Origin: Gnetum montanum
Taxonomy: Eukaryota > Streptophyta > Gnetopsida > Gnetales > Gnetaceae
Direction of reading: 5' to 3'
DNA: 64,000 nt
Assembly: GCA_015680685.1 (NCBI GenBank)
Contig: MNCI01018059.1
Location: 551,460-615,459, forward strand
The notes beneath the pieces are model-generated. The model ran no database searches and was not told where the DNA came from. It saw only the letters and a program-made list of their open reading frames with translations. Position numbers and translations under genes: made by a program. This document shows positions 34,451 through 46,660 of the stretch, one piece after another. Numbering within the stretch: the first letter of the stretch is position 1; every line of letters begins with the position of its first letter.

Positions 34451-35365
34451 TGATGAAGTGTCATTAAGTCACTACGTCGACTGGGCTGTGTATATGGGGC
34501 CGCGTATATGTGGCTGCGTAGACGCGGGCCCATCGATGTAGCCTTCCTACGTCAATGTGGCCCCATTTACGCAGCCACCTATCTCGGCCTATAAATAAGA
34601 GGGTCTTCCGCCTCATTTAGGCATCTTTTCAGTTAGTTATAGCGAAGCTCTTGCAGTTTATTCTCGCAGGAGATAGAATATTTTCCAAGTGCCCACAGCA
34701 GGTGTAAGAAAAGTGATTAGCTCTTTATTCCAGCGTTGATGTATTTGAGCCCATTGGCATGATGGCAATAAAGATGAACTATTCAAGCATTCCTTGCAGC
34801 ATTTGGACTTAGCTATTTTATGCATTCAGTAGTTTAAGATATTTATGCTTTGTTAGTTACATGTTAATTACTTAAGTTTCTATTATTATTGTTTTAATCG
34901 CTATTGTTAATTCATAGTTCGTAAAGGCCATAAGTACGACCATATCGAACATAAATCAAACACTTAGTAAACCTAGTGACACTTAATGTTTGGTAACCTA
35001 GAAGTGTTAGGAGATGCTCAGAACGTGCTCGGAAGATGGGACCAGATACTTATGCTAAGAATAGTTAGAATACAAGCTAGGATAATCATATATTAGATAA
35101 TATTTTATTCCTTACTTTTCATACCTTAATTAGCCGCCAAAAGATATGCAAAAGGATATAAAAATCATTAGCCTTAATCTCACTTAACCATTGTAATTAG
35201 AACATCACAAGTGAGATTAGGAAGATAGCGACCGTTCTAACTCTAGGTTTCACTAGTTAGAGTCTGATGTATGTTAAGTGCTTACAGTCTACGGAATTCG
35301 ATCGAGTCACGTGTGAACACCTGTGATTCATATGGTTGGACGTAGGGGTACCTAGCTGCTCATCA
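34451..35365 (+). repeat. T5 5' LTR (915 bp)
   Basis: Starts TGATGAAGTGTC and ends GCTGCTCATCA. TATA box at 34590-34597. U3 is G+C-rich with CpG-containing inverted-repeat-like sequence; several CpG sites are TG or CA in the 3' copy. Confidence 0.93.
34590..34597 (+). promoter_or_regulatory. TATA box of T5 5' LTR
   Basis: TATAAATA in the context GGCCTATAAATAAGAGG; conserved at 46800-46807 in the 3' LTR. Confidence 0.65.
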
Positions 35366-35366
35366 T

Positions 35367-35385
35367 TGGTGCCATTGCCAAGGAC
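35367..35385 (+). other. T5 primer binding site, tRNA-Asp
   Basis: TGGTGCCATTGCCAAGGAC after the LTR and one T; differs from the T4 site only by transitions. Confidence 0.8.
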
Positions 35386-35532
35386 TATTAAGTCTTACAT
35401 GCGTCATCTAACCTTAATGAAATTATCATTCAAGTTGTTGGAATGGACCCAAGATAGAAATATTTACACACGCTAGGCAGATTAAAGTTAGTAGTAAGGT
35501 ACATTGATTACATGGACCATCTAACATCCAAT

Positions 35533-37800
35533 ATGTCTTCTCGTAGGAGGGAGATATCCATCCCACCAGTGCCACAGGAGTGTTGGGTGGTGTACAAGAA
35601 TCCCAATGAGTACGTCCCTGATTTCATGTTCATCCTACATCAGGATAAGCATCTACGATGGTAGGACATGGAGGGAAATATTGTACACCCTCCCGACCGA
35701 TTAGCTCCTACGATGCTATTTCACAATCTTGGCAGATTGGGCGTCCAGGACCTTGGAGTAGAGTATGTCATGGAGGACCATAACTATTGGGACTATCGCC
35801 CCACTAAGGCTCAACAAGCAAGACATCAGTAGTAGGCAGAAAGATATGAACAGTTGAAGGGGAAATAATTCAATAACCCCTTATTCTCGCAAGGGCTACT
35901 AGATGATGGGGATCCCATCTTTCATGACACACATTCCACCGAACTTTCCCTAGGGCAGCAGGTCCTCCAATCCATGATTCATTCCAAGCATCTAGGTGGC
36001 CAAGATCCCCAAGGGGATGGAGGGTCACATAGCAAGGATGAATGGGACAATTGAAACCATCATTAGGGTAGAGGGAGAGATCCCTCTCCTTCTTCTCCAT
36101 CCTCTTGCTCTCCTTCTCCTTCATCCTACTCAGTCTTTGATCATAACTGAGATAGGAGGAAGCGAAAGGATGGGGGAAAAAAGGTTTGGAAGGATCGGAA
36201 GGAGCAACATGAGGAAACGCGTGAACCATCGTGTGATGCTCACTGGCATGAAAGGAGGGATAGCCGGAATCATCATAGACATCATGGTCCCCAGTAGGAC
36301 TATGATTCAGATGAGCCATTATTGGCTACCCGGAGTATGCTCCAGATCTCTGAGGTAGTTCAAATCCCCAGTAGGCACATGAAGGATAGCCGGATCAAGT
36401 GAGTTGATATGAAAAACATCTCCAGATTTGAAGGGGGATATAATTGTGATCCGTAGACTCACCTACAGGTGTTCCATGATGCCTGCACCCTGCAAAACAT
36501 TGACAATGATTGGTAGAAGATGAAGTTGTACCATTGCACACTCATCAAAGAAGCTAAAAGTTGGTATTGGTCCTTGGAGCTGGAATCAATTAGAAGATGG
36601 AGTACGATGCTTGAAATTTTCAATGACAAGTATCAAACGTACTTTAGAGTGGTAAATCTAAGATGGAAGATCCAAGGCTAGATACAAGGAAATCATGAAC
36701 CCTTGGATGCCGCCATGAGTAGGTACTACTCATTATTGCATCGATGTCTTGGTCATGGTTACTCTTAGTGGGCATAGCTTCACCACATCATTAATGGGCT
36801 CTATTTTGAAATGTGAAAGACCCTTGGTATGTACGCCCAGGGATGACTATCAGAGCTAAGGGCCCATTAATTGCAATGCCTTATTGAACAGGTGGTTAAG
36901 GAGGAAGGGGAACTTAGAAAAAAGGAGAGTGCAGAAGAATTCAATTGAAATCCTTCCCTTAGGAAAAGGGAAGTCCATTTTTGTGATGAGGAGGAAGAAT
37001 CATTGTTGGAAGCAGTGGTAAACTGAAATACCTTTCCATTACAAAAGTTCACATCTAAAATTTTGGCAAAGGTGGATAAGATGTGGGACTCCTTGGATGA
37101 AAGAGTCCAAAGCATGTTGAAAATCGTAGAGGAGTCCAGAGCATAAGGTAATGATGGCGATCGACATAGGAAGAAGGAAGCTGAATGTGCCCAATATAAG
37201 GGAAAGGACAAGGTTGTTGTAGCAGATCAGGTTGTAGACTCTGACACCGAGGAGGATGATGAATGTGGCATATGCCAATATAAACATCCTAAGGGATGTT
37301 GTCTTGTGGTGTCACATCTTCAAGAGTCTGGGGTATATGCATTGAACCCTCACTTGGAACAACGGAAAACACCCTGAAGGTTGCCTTATCCACAAGGAAA
37401 TTCTCGACGGTTCCACCAATAGTAGCAAGGCTACCATCCAAGTGGAGCACCACCATAATCGTATGAATACTTCCAATAGAGGCATCACCCACAAACATGG
37501 GGGATGCCACCTCCAAGGCAGCGGTGCCTTACAAACAGCCAGATCCCTATGGGTACTATGTTCAACAACCGGTCTCTCCAAGGAACTCTTCTAGCCATGT
37601 GGCCTTTCAAAGTCATTACCACCCTAGAGTATTTTTGTTCTCAATCTCCATCACCCTGGGGGGAAAACTCACATCTCTTTTATCCTCCATCACCTTCTCC
37701 TGCCATTCCTCCACCACATCCCACTCAGCTACCACCTGCTCCATCAATACAGGGAGAGATACCACTATAGCTGTAGTAAAGAAATGCTACAAGGGCTATT
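35533..37800 (+). pseudogene. gag: T5 Gag
   Basis: The proposed start ATG at 35533 opens MSSRRREISIPPVPQE. The N-terminal region (YVPDFMFILHQDKHLRW) matches T4. The capsid core at about 36330-36860 reads SRHMKDSRIK, FEGGYNCDP, KEAKSWYWSLELESIRRW, DAAMSRYYSLLHRCLGHGY and KTLGMYAQG. The variant zinc knuckle (ECGICQYKHPKGCC) is at 37261-37302. The tail contains a PPT-like ACATGGGGGATGCC at 37495-37508 and a Tyr/Pro/Gln-rich part. Several frame changes and many TAG codons occur, often where relatives have Trp or Gln. Structural protein; inactive here. Confidence 0.8.
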
Positions 37801-37999
37801 AACTTACAACCAACACCTCAGCTGAGTGGACCTGAACCCAAGCCACGAAAATGTCCCTTTTTCTGGCCCAACAATCTAAACATACCCTTGCATACACCTA
37901 TGGCCAATGCCTTTAAACCTGCAAGCACCTCCACCACTCCACCTCTAGAGCAGCCTCCAAGCCAACAACAACAACACTCCAATGTCCAAACGATCATGC

Positions 38000-38490
38000 T
38001 CATGCATGCTGTGATTGACTAGATCAAAGCATGTCACCTTCCCCAGAAATTGACTGATCCGGGAAGCCCCCTTATCTATCTTCAGGTGGCAGGGAATGAG
38101 CCATGCAAAGCTCTTCTAGACTCAAGGTTAGGGATCAATTTGATCTCTCATGATATGTACAAGAACTAGAACCTGCCCCCGCTAAAGCAGAGCAACATTT
38201 GGCTTGAGTTAGCAGACAAGTCCATCACCATTCCCTTGGGATTGGTGGAGGACATTGTGACCACCATTTGTGGGTGGTCCTACCTTGTTGATTTCCTGGT
38301 CATCCGTGTAGAGAACTACAAGGGGAAATTTCCAATCATCATGGGAAGGGCCTAGCTAAGCACGGTGGATGCAAAACTAGGCCTCCATGATCTATCCCTT
38401 GAAATTTCCAAGGTAAATCCTTTTAGAAAGGTTAAGAAGAAACATGTTCCATGCATCACGTATAGTGACTCAGGGTGCAACTTTGTGTAG
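38000..38490 (+). pseudogene. T5 protease
   Basis: Reads YLQVAGNEPCKALLDSRLGI, where the catalytic triad D-S-G has become D-S-R (glycine lost). Then PLGLVEDIVTTICGWSYLVD, FPIIMGRA followed by TAG at the Trp position, and HVPCITYSDS. Same length and order as T4. A retropepsin for Gag-Pol maturation; this copy cannot be active because of the glycine change and stops. Confidence 0.75.
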
Positions 38491-38859
38491 CAATTATGGT
38501 CCGCCAAGTGGATATCCCTTCAAGCATGCAGCCGGTGTACCGGGGAATCACCTATTCAACAGTGCATGTACGCAGCAACTAACTAAGAGGGCACCCAGTG
38601 GCTGATAGTTGAACCTGCTAGCAGCACATTGTGCATGGAACCATCAGAGGGGCTTGTACAAGCCTACATCGATAGAAGAGATGAAATGGAGAAGATTCAT
38701 CAACAGGTCTCCACTGTTGATGACCAAGATGACTGGGGGAAGCTAGAAATCCTTGAGAGCTTCAAAAAAGAGCCCCTTGAGTTAAAGTCTTTACCAGCTC
38801 ACTTAGAGCATGCATTTTTGCAAAATGGAAAGCCGGTAATCATTAATGCCACCCTTGCT

Positions 38860-39790
38860 CTAGAATAGAAGAAGAAGTTGTTGGAGGTGGTAAATAAATG
38901 GGTTGTTGCACTTGCATGGTCATATCCTGAGTTGACTGGAGTTGATCCTAGGGTTTACCAGCATCGGATCTATCTTGACCCTTCCATGAAGCCACGACGA
39001 TAGCCACAAAGATGGTTGAATCCCAAATTGAATTAGGTTATAAAAGATGAAATCAAACAACTGCTAAAGGCAGGATTCATTTATTCTGTCGCCGATAACG
39101 AATGGGTTAGCCCACTTGTTATCGTGCCCAAAAAAGGTGGCAAGTGGAGGGTTTGTATTGATTTCCAATTGCTCAATATGGTGACCTTCATGGACCACTT
39201 CCCACTGCCATTTGTGGACCAGGTGTTGGACACCATAGCAGGGCACTACTACTACAGCTTTTTGGATGGTTATAGTGGTTATAACCAAATCCAAATAACA
39301 CATGAGGACCAAGCCAAACCTACTTTCACGAGTACGTGGGGGACTTTTGCATACAAGAAGATGCCCTTTGGCCTGTGCAATGCACCCACTACGTTCCAAT
39401 GCCTTTTCCTAAGCATCTTCCAGCAACAAATCAGCAATGGTGTGGAAGTCTTCATGGATGAATTCTCCATCTATGGGGCCATGTTCGAGCAAGCCTTTGA
39501 CCATCTAGAGTAGGTTTTGAAGAGGTGTGTAGACACCAATCTATGGCTCAATTGGCAGAAGAGCCATTTGATGGTACAAGAGGGCATCGTGCTAGGGCAT
39601 CACATCTCACAAACAGGGATTAGCGTAGATCTTGAAAAGATCAGGGTCATCCAAGGAATCACCCACCAACCAAGTACCATCAAAGATGTTTGGTCATTCC
39701 TTGGACACACTGGTTACTACCGAAAATTCATTGAAAACTTCTCAAAGATCACCAAGCCGTTAGTAGAGCTAACAAAGAAGGATGCTTAGT
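38860..39790 (+). pseudogene. T5 reverse transcriptase
   Basis: N-terminal fingers start near 38870 (VNKWVVALAWSYPELTGVDP, then DEIKQLLKAGFIY). The open piece 39124-39513 holds PKKGGKWRVCIDFQLLNMVT, DHFPLPFVDQVLD, YSFLDGYSGYNQIQI, FTSTWGTFAYKKMPFGLCNA and FMDEFSIYG. The active-site pair FMDD is FMDE here, the second Asp having become Glu. After a TAG (39511-39513) the thumb continues at 39517-39789: [13 protein letters not shown]-type sequence, then [16 protein letters not shown] and [10 protein letters not shown]. Athila-type RT. Stops at 38866 or nearby, 39001 and 39034 are TAG. It copies RNA to DNA in active relatives. Confidence 0.9.
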
Positions 39791-40353
39791 TCATCTGGAC
39801 CAAGGAATGCGAGTCTGCATTCCAAGTGCTAAAACAGAAACTCATAGAAACTCCAGTTCTACAGGCTCCTGATTGGTCTAGATCCTTTCACATTATGAAA
39901 AATGCATCCAACTATGTGTTGGGAGCCATGCTTACACAATGTGATGATCAAAAACATCCCTATTATATCCACTGTGCAAGTCGTAGTATTGTGGATGCTC
40001 AGTTGAACTACACCACCACCAAAAAGGAATTGATGGCAGTGGTGTTCCCCTTGGATAAATTCCAGCACTATGTGCTCAGATATGAGGTGTTTGTACATGC
40101 TGACCATAGTGTTATCCTATTCCTGATGAATAAACCAATAGTGAGCCCCTACATTATCCGGTGGCTGGTGATTCTTCAGGAGTTTGATCTTACCATGGTA
40201 GACAGAAAGAGGACTGAGAATGTGGTTGCTGACCACTTGTCTCGGTTGCGATGGGATGAGGCAGAAGAGGAGGATCCATTATCCAATCAATTTCTAGATG
40301 AACTCCTCTTCACAGGCGTAGTGGATCCTCAAGCACCCAAGGAATCCCCTTAG
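39790..40353 (+). pseudogene. T5 RNase H
   Basis: The open piece 39826-40353 (175 codons) follows RT after one TAG (39787-39789). It reads SFHIMKNASNYVLGAML, where relatives have DAS-D; the first catalytic Asp is Asn. Then YYIHCASRSI, NYTTTKKELMAVVFPLDKFQ, VFVHADHSV (third acidic position kept) and ENVVADHLSRL, the usual end of the domain. Degrades the RNA template strand in active elements. The D-to-N change (GAT to AAT) is again a transition. A single RNase H only, unlike T3. Confidence 0.85.
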
Positions 40354-41640
40354 TTCAACCGCATCCTCACCTACCTCACCACTCAAGAGTTGCCAAAGGA
40401 GTGGAACCATCGGCAGAAACAACAGTTTTTCCATAAGGCCAAGTATTTCATGGAAATCAATGGTGACCTGTACAAGGTGTGTGTAGATGTCTTGGTTTGA
40501 TGGTGTGTCCTTGATGATGATATGCTGCGCATCCTCTAGGATGCTCATGAGCACCCTTGTGGGGGCCACTATGCTAGATGTTGCACTACCATTAAGATCC
40601 TGCTTGTAGGGTATTACTGGCCCACCATCTTCAGGGACGCACAATGGTTCGCCCACTCCTGCGAATGATGCTAGAGGGATGGTGGGATGATGGCACGATT
40701 GGAGGAACCTCAACAATGGATCTAACCACTAGAGCCCTTTGACATTTGGGGCATCGATTTCATGTGATCCATCACACCCTTGTCAAACGAAAAGGCATAC
40801 ATCATCGTCGCTGTGGACTACTGTACAAAGTGGGTCGAAGCGGCAACTGTCGTCAACTGTTCTTCCAACACCGCCACACGATTTGTCCAACAAAAAATCA
40901 TTAATAGGTTTGGAGTGCCACGTGCACTCATTTTTGATAATAGAACTCACTTTATGGGTGTCACTTTTTGGAAACTCATGCAATGCTTAGGGGTAACACA
41001 TAAATTCAAAACTTCCTATCACCCTAAGCTAACGGGCAAGTCAAAGTCACCAATAGGGAGATCACGAAGATCCTTATCCAAACCATCAGTAGATACAGGA
41101 GGGATTGGAGCACTAAGCTTAACGATGCCCTATGGGCCTATCGCTCCACTTAGAAACTTTCTGTAGGGTACTCTCCCTATGAGTTAGTGTACAGAAAGTT
41201 GCCAACACTTCCCATTTAGGCCAAACTCCACACACTATCCACCGTCAGTGACTTAGGCCTTGACCTACCGCTAGCACAACGTGAACGACTGATCAATCTA
41301 AGTGTGCTAGATGAGAATCGACTAGTGGCCCTATCCTCCAATGAGATCCACAAGGCCTACAAAAAAAATGGCACGATCTTAGGATTCGAAAGGTCACATT
41401 TAGATGTGGAGAGAAGGTGTTGTATTGGAACCCCTCACACGTATCCCAACCAACCAAGTTTCAAACATTATGGGAGGGACCTTACATTGTCTCCGAAACC
41501 TTTCCATCTGGGGCCTTGCTCATCCAAAAACCTGTAGACCCCACCAGAACACAGATAGTCAACTGCCAACAACTGAAACCTTTCTATGAAGTCCACTCAA
41601 CCAGTGCAATCACCTCGCCATTGCCTGGTTAGCCACGCTC
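40354..41640 (+). pseudogene. int: T5 integrase
   Basis: Zinc domain near 40540-40680 (HEHPCGGHYA, then GYYWPTIFRDA and HSC). Catalytic core: FDIWGIDFM (first Asp), YIIVAVDYCTKWVEA, RFVQQKIINRFGVPRALIFD with the second Asp, and after a one-base frameshift near 41036 a TNREI stretch with the Glu. The C-terminal part continues in the other frame (YSPYELVYRK; LSVLDENRLVAL; VLYWNPSHV, then LWEGPYIVSE and LLIQKP). It ends at about 41632 with LKPFYEV. D-D-E visible; the zinc domain is interrupted by stops. Inserts element DNA into the genome. Confidence 0.85.
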
Positions 41641-43630
41641 CATTTTTCTCATCTCCTCCTTTTCACCCAGTCATGGGGGAGACTGTCATCCCTGCTAACC
41701 TATTCCACTACACCCCTCGCCGTTTTGTCAATTTTTTGTTTTATACTTTTTTTGTTTTTCACCATCGTTTATATGTTTGCAAATTCTTTGAACATTTTTT
41801 CCTTTATTTATTTATTTTTTCATTTCTTTGTGGATTTTTTATTTTTCACGTAATTGCTAATTCGTCATCTTGTTGTCTTCAGATGTCTGGCATGGATGGT
41901 TTTTGTTGCGATGGGTAATGTGTACTCGTCTATCTAGTTGTCTAGTTTTTGCCCTCGCATGGTTCTTTTTGGACTTTACGTCTACTTTCTACTCATAAAA
42001 TCAGTAGTGAGTTCACGTTACTCATTCATTCACCCACTCCATGGTTTTCCTTCTATTGAGCACATGCCACCCCTTTCCTTAACAACATTTTAATTAATGT
42101 ATGACTTGTGTGGTTCCCAGACTAGGGGATAACCCAATGGGTTGAATCGCATGCGACTTCAAGGGGAATGAAATATTCTTTGTTTTGTTCTACCCCTTGA
42201 GGTTGTTGGTATGTCCTTACGGATTTCGTATCGCTCCATGTCCTTCTTTTCATGGAAGCTTCTAGGTAGTTCAACCTTGCATGGTGTGGTCCTCACTGAA
42301 AATTTCAAAAAAAAGAAGAAGAAAAAAGAGGAATCAAAGCACACCCCTTGGTCGGATGCATGCAAACCTACGTGGGTCTTTGCATGGTGTGGTTCCCCTA
42401 AAAAAGAAAAAAAAGCAAAAATCAAATCACTATGTGGAAATTTAAAGTACACCCCTTAGACCACCTTTAACGGGTCATCGCACTAGTTATGGGACTTCCT
42501 TGGTTGCCTCTAACTTTGTCCTATTCCACTTCCTTCCTCTCACATTTTTTGGAGTGGTGGTTCTCTGTGGGGTCATTTTTGCTTCCTTGGGGGATGGTCA
42601 AGACTTCATCTATTGTTGCGATGTCATTGAATGCGGATGGTTTTGGGTCTAAACTTCGGAACGGTCCTACCGGGTCACTTAACCACATCTCCACATGGGG
42701 TTTCCTGTGACTGATGATCGGAATACAATTCTCTCATCTCTTTCTTCACCTAGTTCTCTCTATAACTCACCTTACTATCTATTTTATGTTGTGAAGGTTT
42801 TTCGTGATTTTCGTGGGTTTCCATGCCTTGGCAGAATCTCTTGGATAGGAGTCTTACCTAGCAAACACCATTTCTTAGCCCCAGGGCCCACGAACCCTAG
42901 TGTTGAGGGCTATGTAGGGGCTACTAAGGCTATGGCTTGCTCTGGGGAGGACCCACTTGCATCTCCTTGGTGCTACTTGTTAAGTCTCCCATCCTTTAGA
43001 TTTCATGGTTGACTCATTTTCAGATCCCATCGCTCGATTTATTCCCCACGAAGTTCTTTTTGAGTCCTATTCTCTTATTTTTTGTCTCTTTTTCGAGCTT
43101 AATTACCTTCCTCATGTCCTCAACTAGGTCTGGGCCTCACGTGCTTCAACCGTCCCAATTTTGTATTTCAAATCTATCATTTCGGGCTTTTTCAGGGTTA
43201 GTCAAGGTAGGTCAACGGGCTTTTTTAAGGTTAGTGTTGAGGTCAATGCAGTGTCTAACCCCTATATATACCCCGCCGCACTTTGCCATTTTTCATCATT
43301 TGGAGCCCAAATTGAGGGGAGTTTTTGCCATTTTTTCTACCTAACCTTTCCCAATGCACCTACATTCCACCGCGAGTCTACATCAATCGAATCCTTTCCC
43401 TTTTCTGCACCTGGAGGTACACTCTCAGTTATGGGGGGGATGTGCCTATGTGTAATTAATTAATTAGTTGATTAATTAAGAAAACTTTGGTCCTAATCCA
43501 TAAATTAACACTCCGGAAGACTTAACGATGTGCCTATGCCAAAAACATAACTTGGTCAAATTGAGAAGTGTATACGAACCCTCTTAAGCCACTTATGTAT
43601 GGTCTAATGGGTGGTTATGTTTGACTGCAG
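41641..43630 (+). other. T5 non-coding stretch between integrase and ORF3
   Basis: No gene seen. It holds PPT-like motifs at 41668-41680 (CAGTCATGGGGGA) and 43426-43440 (CAGTTATGGGGGG), a T-rich run and two copies of block M1 (42277-42297 and 42379-42396, each followed by A/G-rich sequence and AAAGCACACCCCTT or AAAGTACACCCCTT). Block M2 is at about 42905-42965 (SGEDPLA). The same blocks in the same order fill the 3' halves of T2, T4 and T8. Confidence 0.65.
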
Positions 43631-46420
43631 ATGGCATCCAAACTAAGGCACCCAAGGGATGAAGGACCATCACAACCAAGGGACAAGTACCCACGCATGG
43701 GAAGGGGATGAGGTGTGCAACCGCCTGAGCATGTGGAGGGCTCTCATGCAATAGGACTCTTCTACGAAAGACCTGACATGGAATTTGTTCATCAGATTCC
43801 CAAAGAGGAGATTCTTGGTGAGCAATCGCTCGGGGATGAGACTCCTTGGATGGCACCACAGCTTGAGGTCACCCTGACCCAAGCTTGCCTTGATGCTATC
43901 ATGCCGCGCAAGATGCAGCAAATGGTCCTTCAAGAGCTAAATTTTGGACCATTCCTTGAACTCTCCGATGTGGCCAATCATCATAATCAGTGGTGAATGG
44001 TACTTAGGAGAAACTTATCTCTTCTAGATGAATTGGCAACCAGGGTCTAGAGTAAGAATCAAAGACATTTATGTCTCTTACTCTTCAGAGGTGATAGCGC
44101 AGGCTCTGGGGTTGCTCGAAATTGGGGTAGATGTGGTGGAAATTCTGAAATAGGTCGATCCAGAGGTAAAGGTGCAATGGACCAAATAGTGCTATGGAGT
44201 AGAGCGCAAGGAGTTCGGCTCCCTAACCACTATAGAAAGAGTGTATGAAAAGATCGCATCTTACCATCTGAACCCAATGGTAAGACCCAATAAAATCACA
44301 ACCTTCTTCGCTCGTGCGTGTGCCACCTTGAGTGGGAAATTTCCCATGAGTCTTCCACAGCTGCTGTTTCTGGAGATTGAAAAGAGGTTCGCTGAGAATA
44401 AACGTGGAAGACCAGCTCTCCCATTTCCTTGCCTAATTCAAAAGTTGTGCAAATGGGCAAGGATAGCAAAATATTCCAACGATGTAATCCAGTGCATCCC
44501 AATTACCTCGTGGCGAGAGATGATGAAAGATAAAACTCCTACCGCCACACAGACAGAGGAGGAGCAGCAACCACCTCCACCACCTGCACAAACCACGTAG
44601 CCGAGCTTGCAAAACACAACAGAATACATCTGTGAGATCCGAGAAATACTCTTGAGCTAGCAAGAGGAATCCGGTAGGACTAGTGGAGAAGAAGACTTGG
44701 AGAAAGTGGCTCAATCAGTTAGCTTGCTTGAAAGGGTAGGGCTGATATTCTCCACTACTCGAGCACAAGTTCCAGCCAGAAAAAATCCAAGAATCTGAGA
44801 TGTATCAACATCAACCCAACAATTATTCCCTGAAATCTCAAGGAATGCTACTACCTTCTCAGTATGTTTGGAACATGGTGAAGGGGCGATGGTCCTGGTG
44901 ATGTAGCACCAGGGACAGGAAGTTATAGTCGAAGTGGTTGCTGACACAATCGCTACAGCTCTCAATGCACCAGTAGCACCCGTACCGAACATTCATGGAC
45001 TACAAGATGTACAGGTATCTGTTGGAACTTTGCATAGCTAGATTGACACAGCCTAACATGAAAAGCTGTTGGACCGACTGGTGGGAACTAGGCAACTGCT
45101 TCCAGATGTTTTCGACCTTCTAGACAACATTATTGTAAACCATTCGGAGCTGCTCTCGGAAAGGGGTAAGAACATCATTTTGGAAGGGCAACTTGAAGCT
45201 GTTCAAGCTACTTGTCAGTACTTGGCAACGGAGGTAGCCCAATTAAGAGCTCAACTTGCTGATCCAGTCATCCTCGACCACAACATCACCAGAGATGAAG
45301 CTTTTCAACAACTTCAACTTAGGCTTCAGATCGTTGAGGATGTGTGGGAGATAGCAATCCTTGACCAGTCCATAGCAGACACCCAAGTGTATCACTGAGA
45401 AAAGGACTTGGCGGAGGTTTACCAAGAGAATGTAAGGCTGATCGTGGAGGTTCATCGCCTGTGCAATATTGGTGTGGAAAATGAACACATGAAAAATTTC
45501 ATCCACCAATAGTAGGAAGAGTTAGCCAGGGTGAACACTGACATAAGAAGGTTGGCTACTGAAAATCGAAATCTATCAATGGAGGAGGTTTGAGCATTGC
45601 GACAGAAGTCTGTAATTGAAATTGCCGCTTGGAAAAATGAGGCCCTGAAATTTGAAAAAGTTAAAAATCATTATAGGTACCAAGTGGGATTGCAGAAGGA
45701 GGTAAATGAGAAACACTTTCAAGTTGCTAAAGCCAAGATGAACCAAGCACTCCAGCAGCTCCGAGAAGGAGGCAATGTATGGCATTCTATCTTTGATGGG
45801 TTAAATGCCTATAATAAAGCAGAAATCTGTTTGAAGAAGCTACAGATTGAGGAAATGACTGAGTACATGCAGTTGGCCAACCTTCGATATGCAAACTTGG
45901 CTATTTTAATAGCTGGGAGACCATGGTCAGAATTGGAAAAAAAGTGGCTACCTCGTATTCCCTATACGAGGGAGAGTTACAGGTGCACAAAGCAACAAAG
46001 TAGAAGCTACAAATGGTAAACACAGAACTTGAGGTTCTCCGCACAAGCTTTGAAGGCCAACGTACCATCGCGGAGGACTTGGGCTAAAGAATGAATGACT
46101 ACCAGTACCTGTAGGCATCAATTCAAGCATTTGACATTGAACGGAAGTAGTTCGCAGCTTGGTTTGTCAACTTGAAAGAACTCTTTCCAACGCTGCCATG
46201 ACCTTGGGAAGTTCTAGCTCTAGCACACATTGGAGAAGCTCCCTGGATTGTGAACGATCCCAGAAGTAAACAAGAAAAGATGAGGGCTCTCTTGGAGGCT
46301 TTCCAGCTACCTCCAGAAGTTGCAACTATCGCAGGGCAACCATCATTCGTGCTGCCACTAATGCATGGGCTAGAGGCTGGAGAAGGTCCATCAGAACCAC
46401 TGCCCCCAAGGACGGTGTGA
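43631..46420 (+). pseudogene. T5 ORF3 (sense accessory gene, coiled coil)
   Basis: The ATG at 43631 follows TTTGACTGCAG, a good 3' splice site. The N-terminal part contains ELNFGPFLEL and, after a frame change near 44000, EWYLGETYLF and VIAQALGLLEI. Next come VRPNKITTFFARACATLSGK and FARACAT-type helices (44241-44600), a Gln/Pro-rich linker and a long charged helical part. This runs from about 45069 to 45940 and includes YLATEVAQLRAQLADPVILD, VEDVWEIAILDQS and KSVIEIAAWKNEALKFEKVK. It ends near 46420. Roughly 900 codons. Most stops are TAG. Neither signal peptide nor membrane segment is visible, so 'env-like' would be by position only. The coiled-coil part resembles the T9 antisense protein. 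Confidence 0.65.
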
Positions 46421-46644
46421 TCTTCTCTAGTAACTTTTTGCATCATTCTACATAGCAGAGGCTCCAGGACTAGTGAGGTATTCAATTTTGTTTCTAAACA
46501 CTGCCATTTTTGTAATTTGTCCTCCTCTGTAACTTGGGCACTTGGTCAAGTTCATGTTGTGTCATGTATGTGTTTAAATTATGTGTTTTGTAAATAAGAA
46601 TCCATACCTTCCAAATTGTAAAGTATCTCAAGGACGAGTTTTTA

Positions 46645-46660
46645 CTCAATCGTGGGGGTA
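46645..46660 (+). other. T5 polypurine tract
   Basis: CTCAATCGTGGGGGTA directly before the 3' LTR. Confidence 0.8.

Noticed and set aside
36867-37211. Minus-strand frame within T5 Gag
   Set aside because: Overlaps the Gag C-terminal helix on the sense strand; a similar shadow exists at 21376-21636 in T4.
43631-46420. Retroviral envelope gene
   Set aside because: Position fits, but I see no signal peptide, transmembrane segment or cleavage site. The protein is coiled coil, so I keep the neutral name ORF3.
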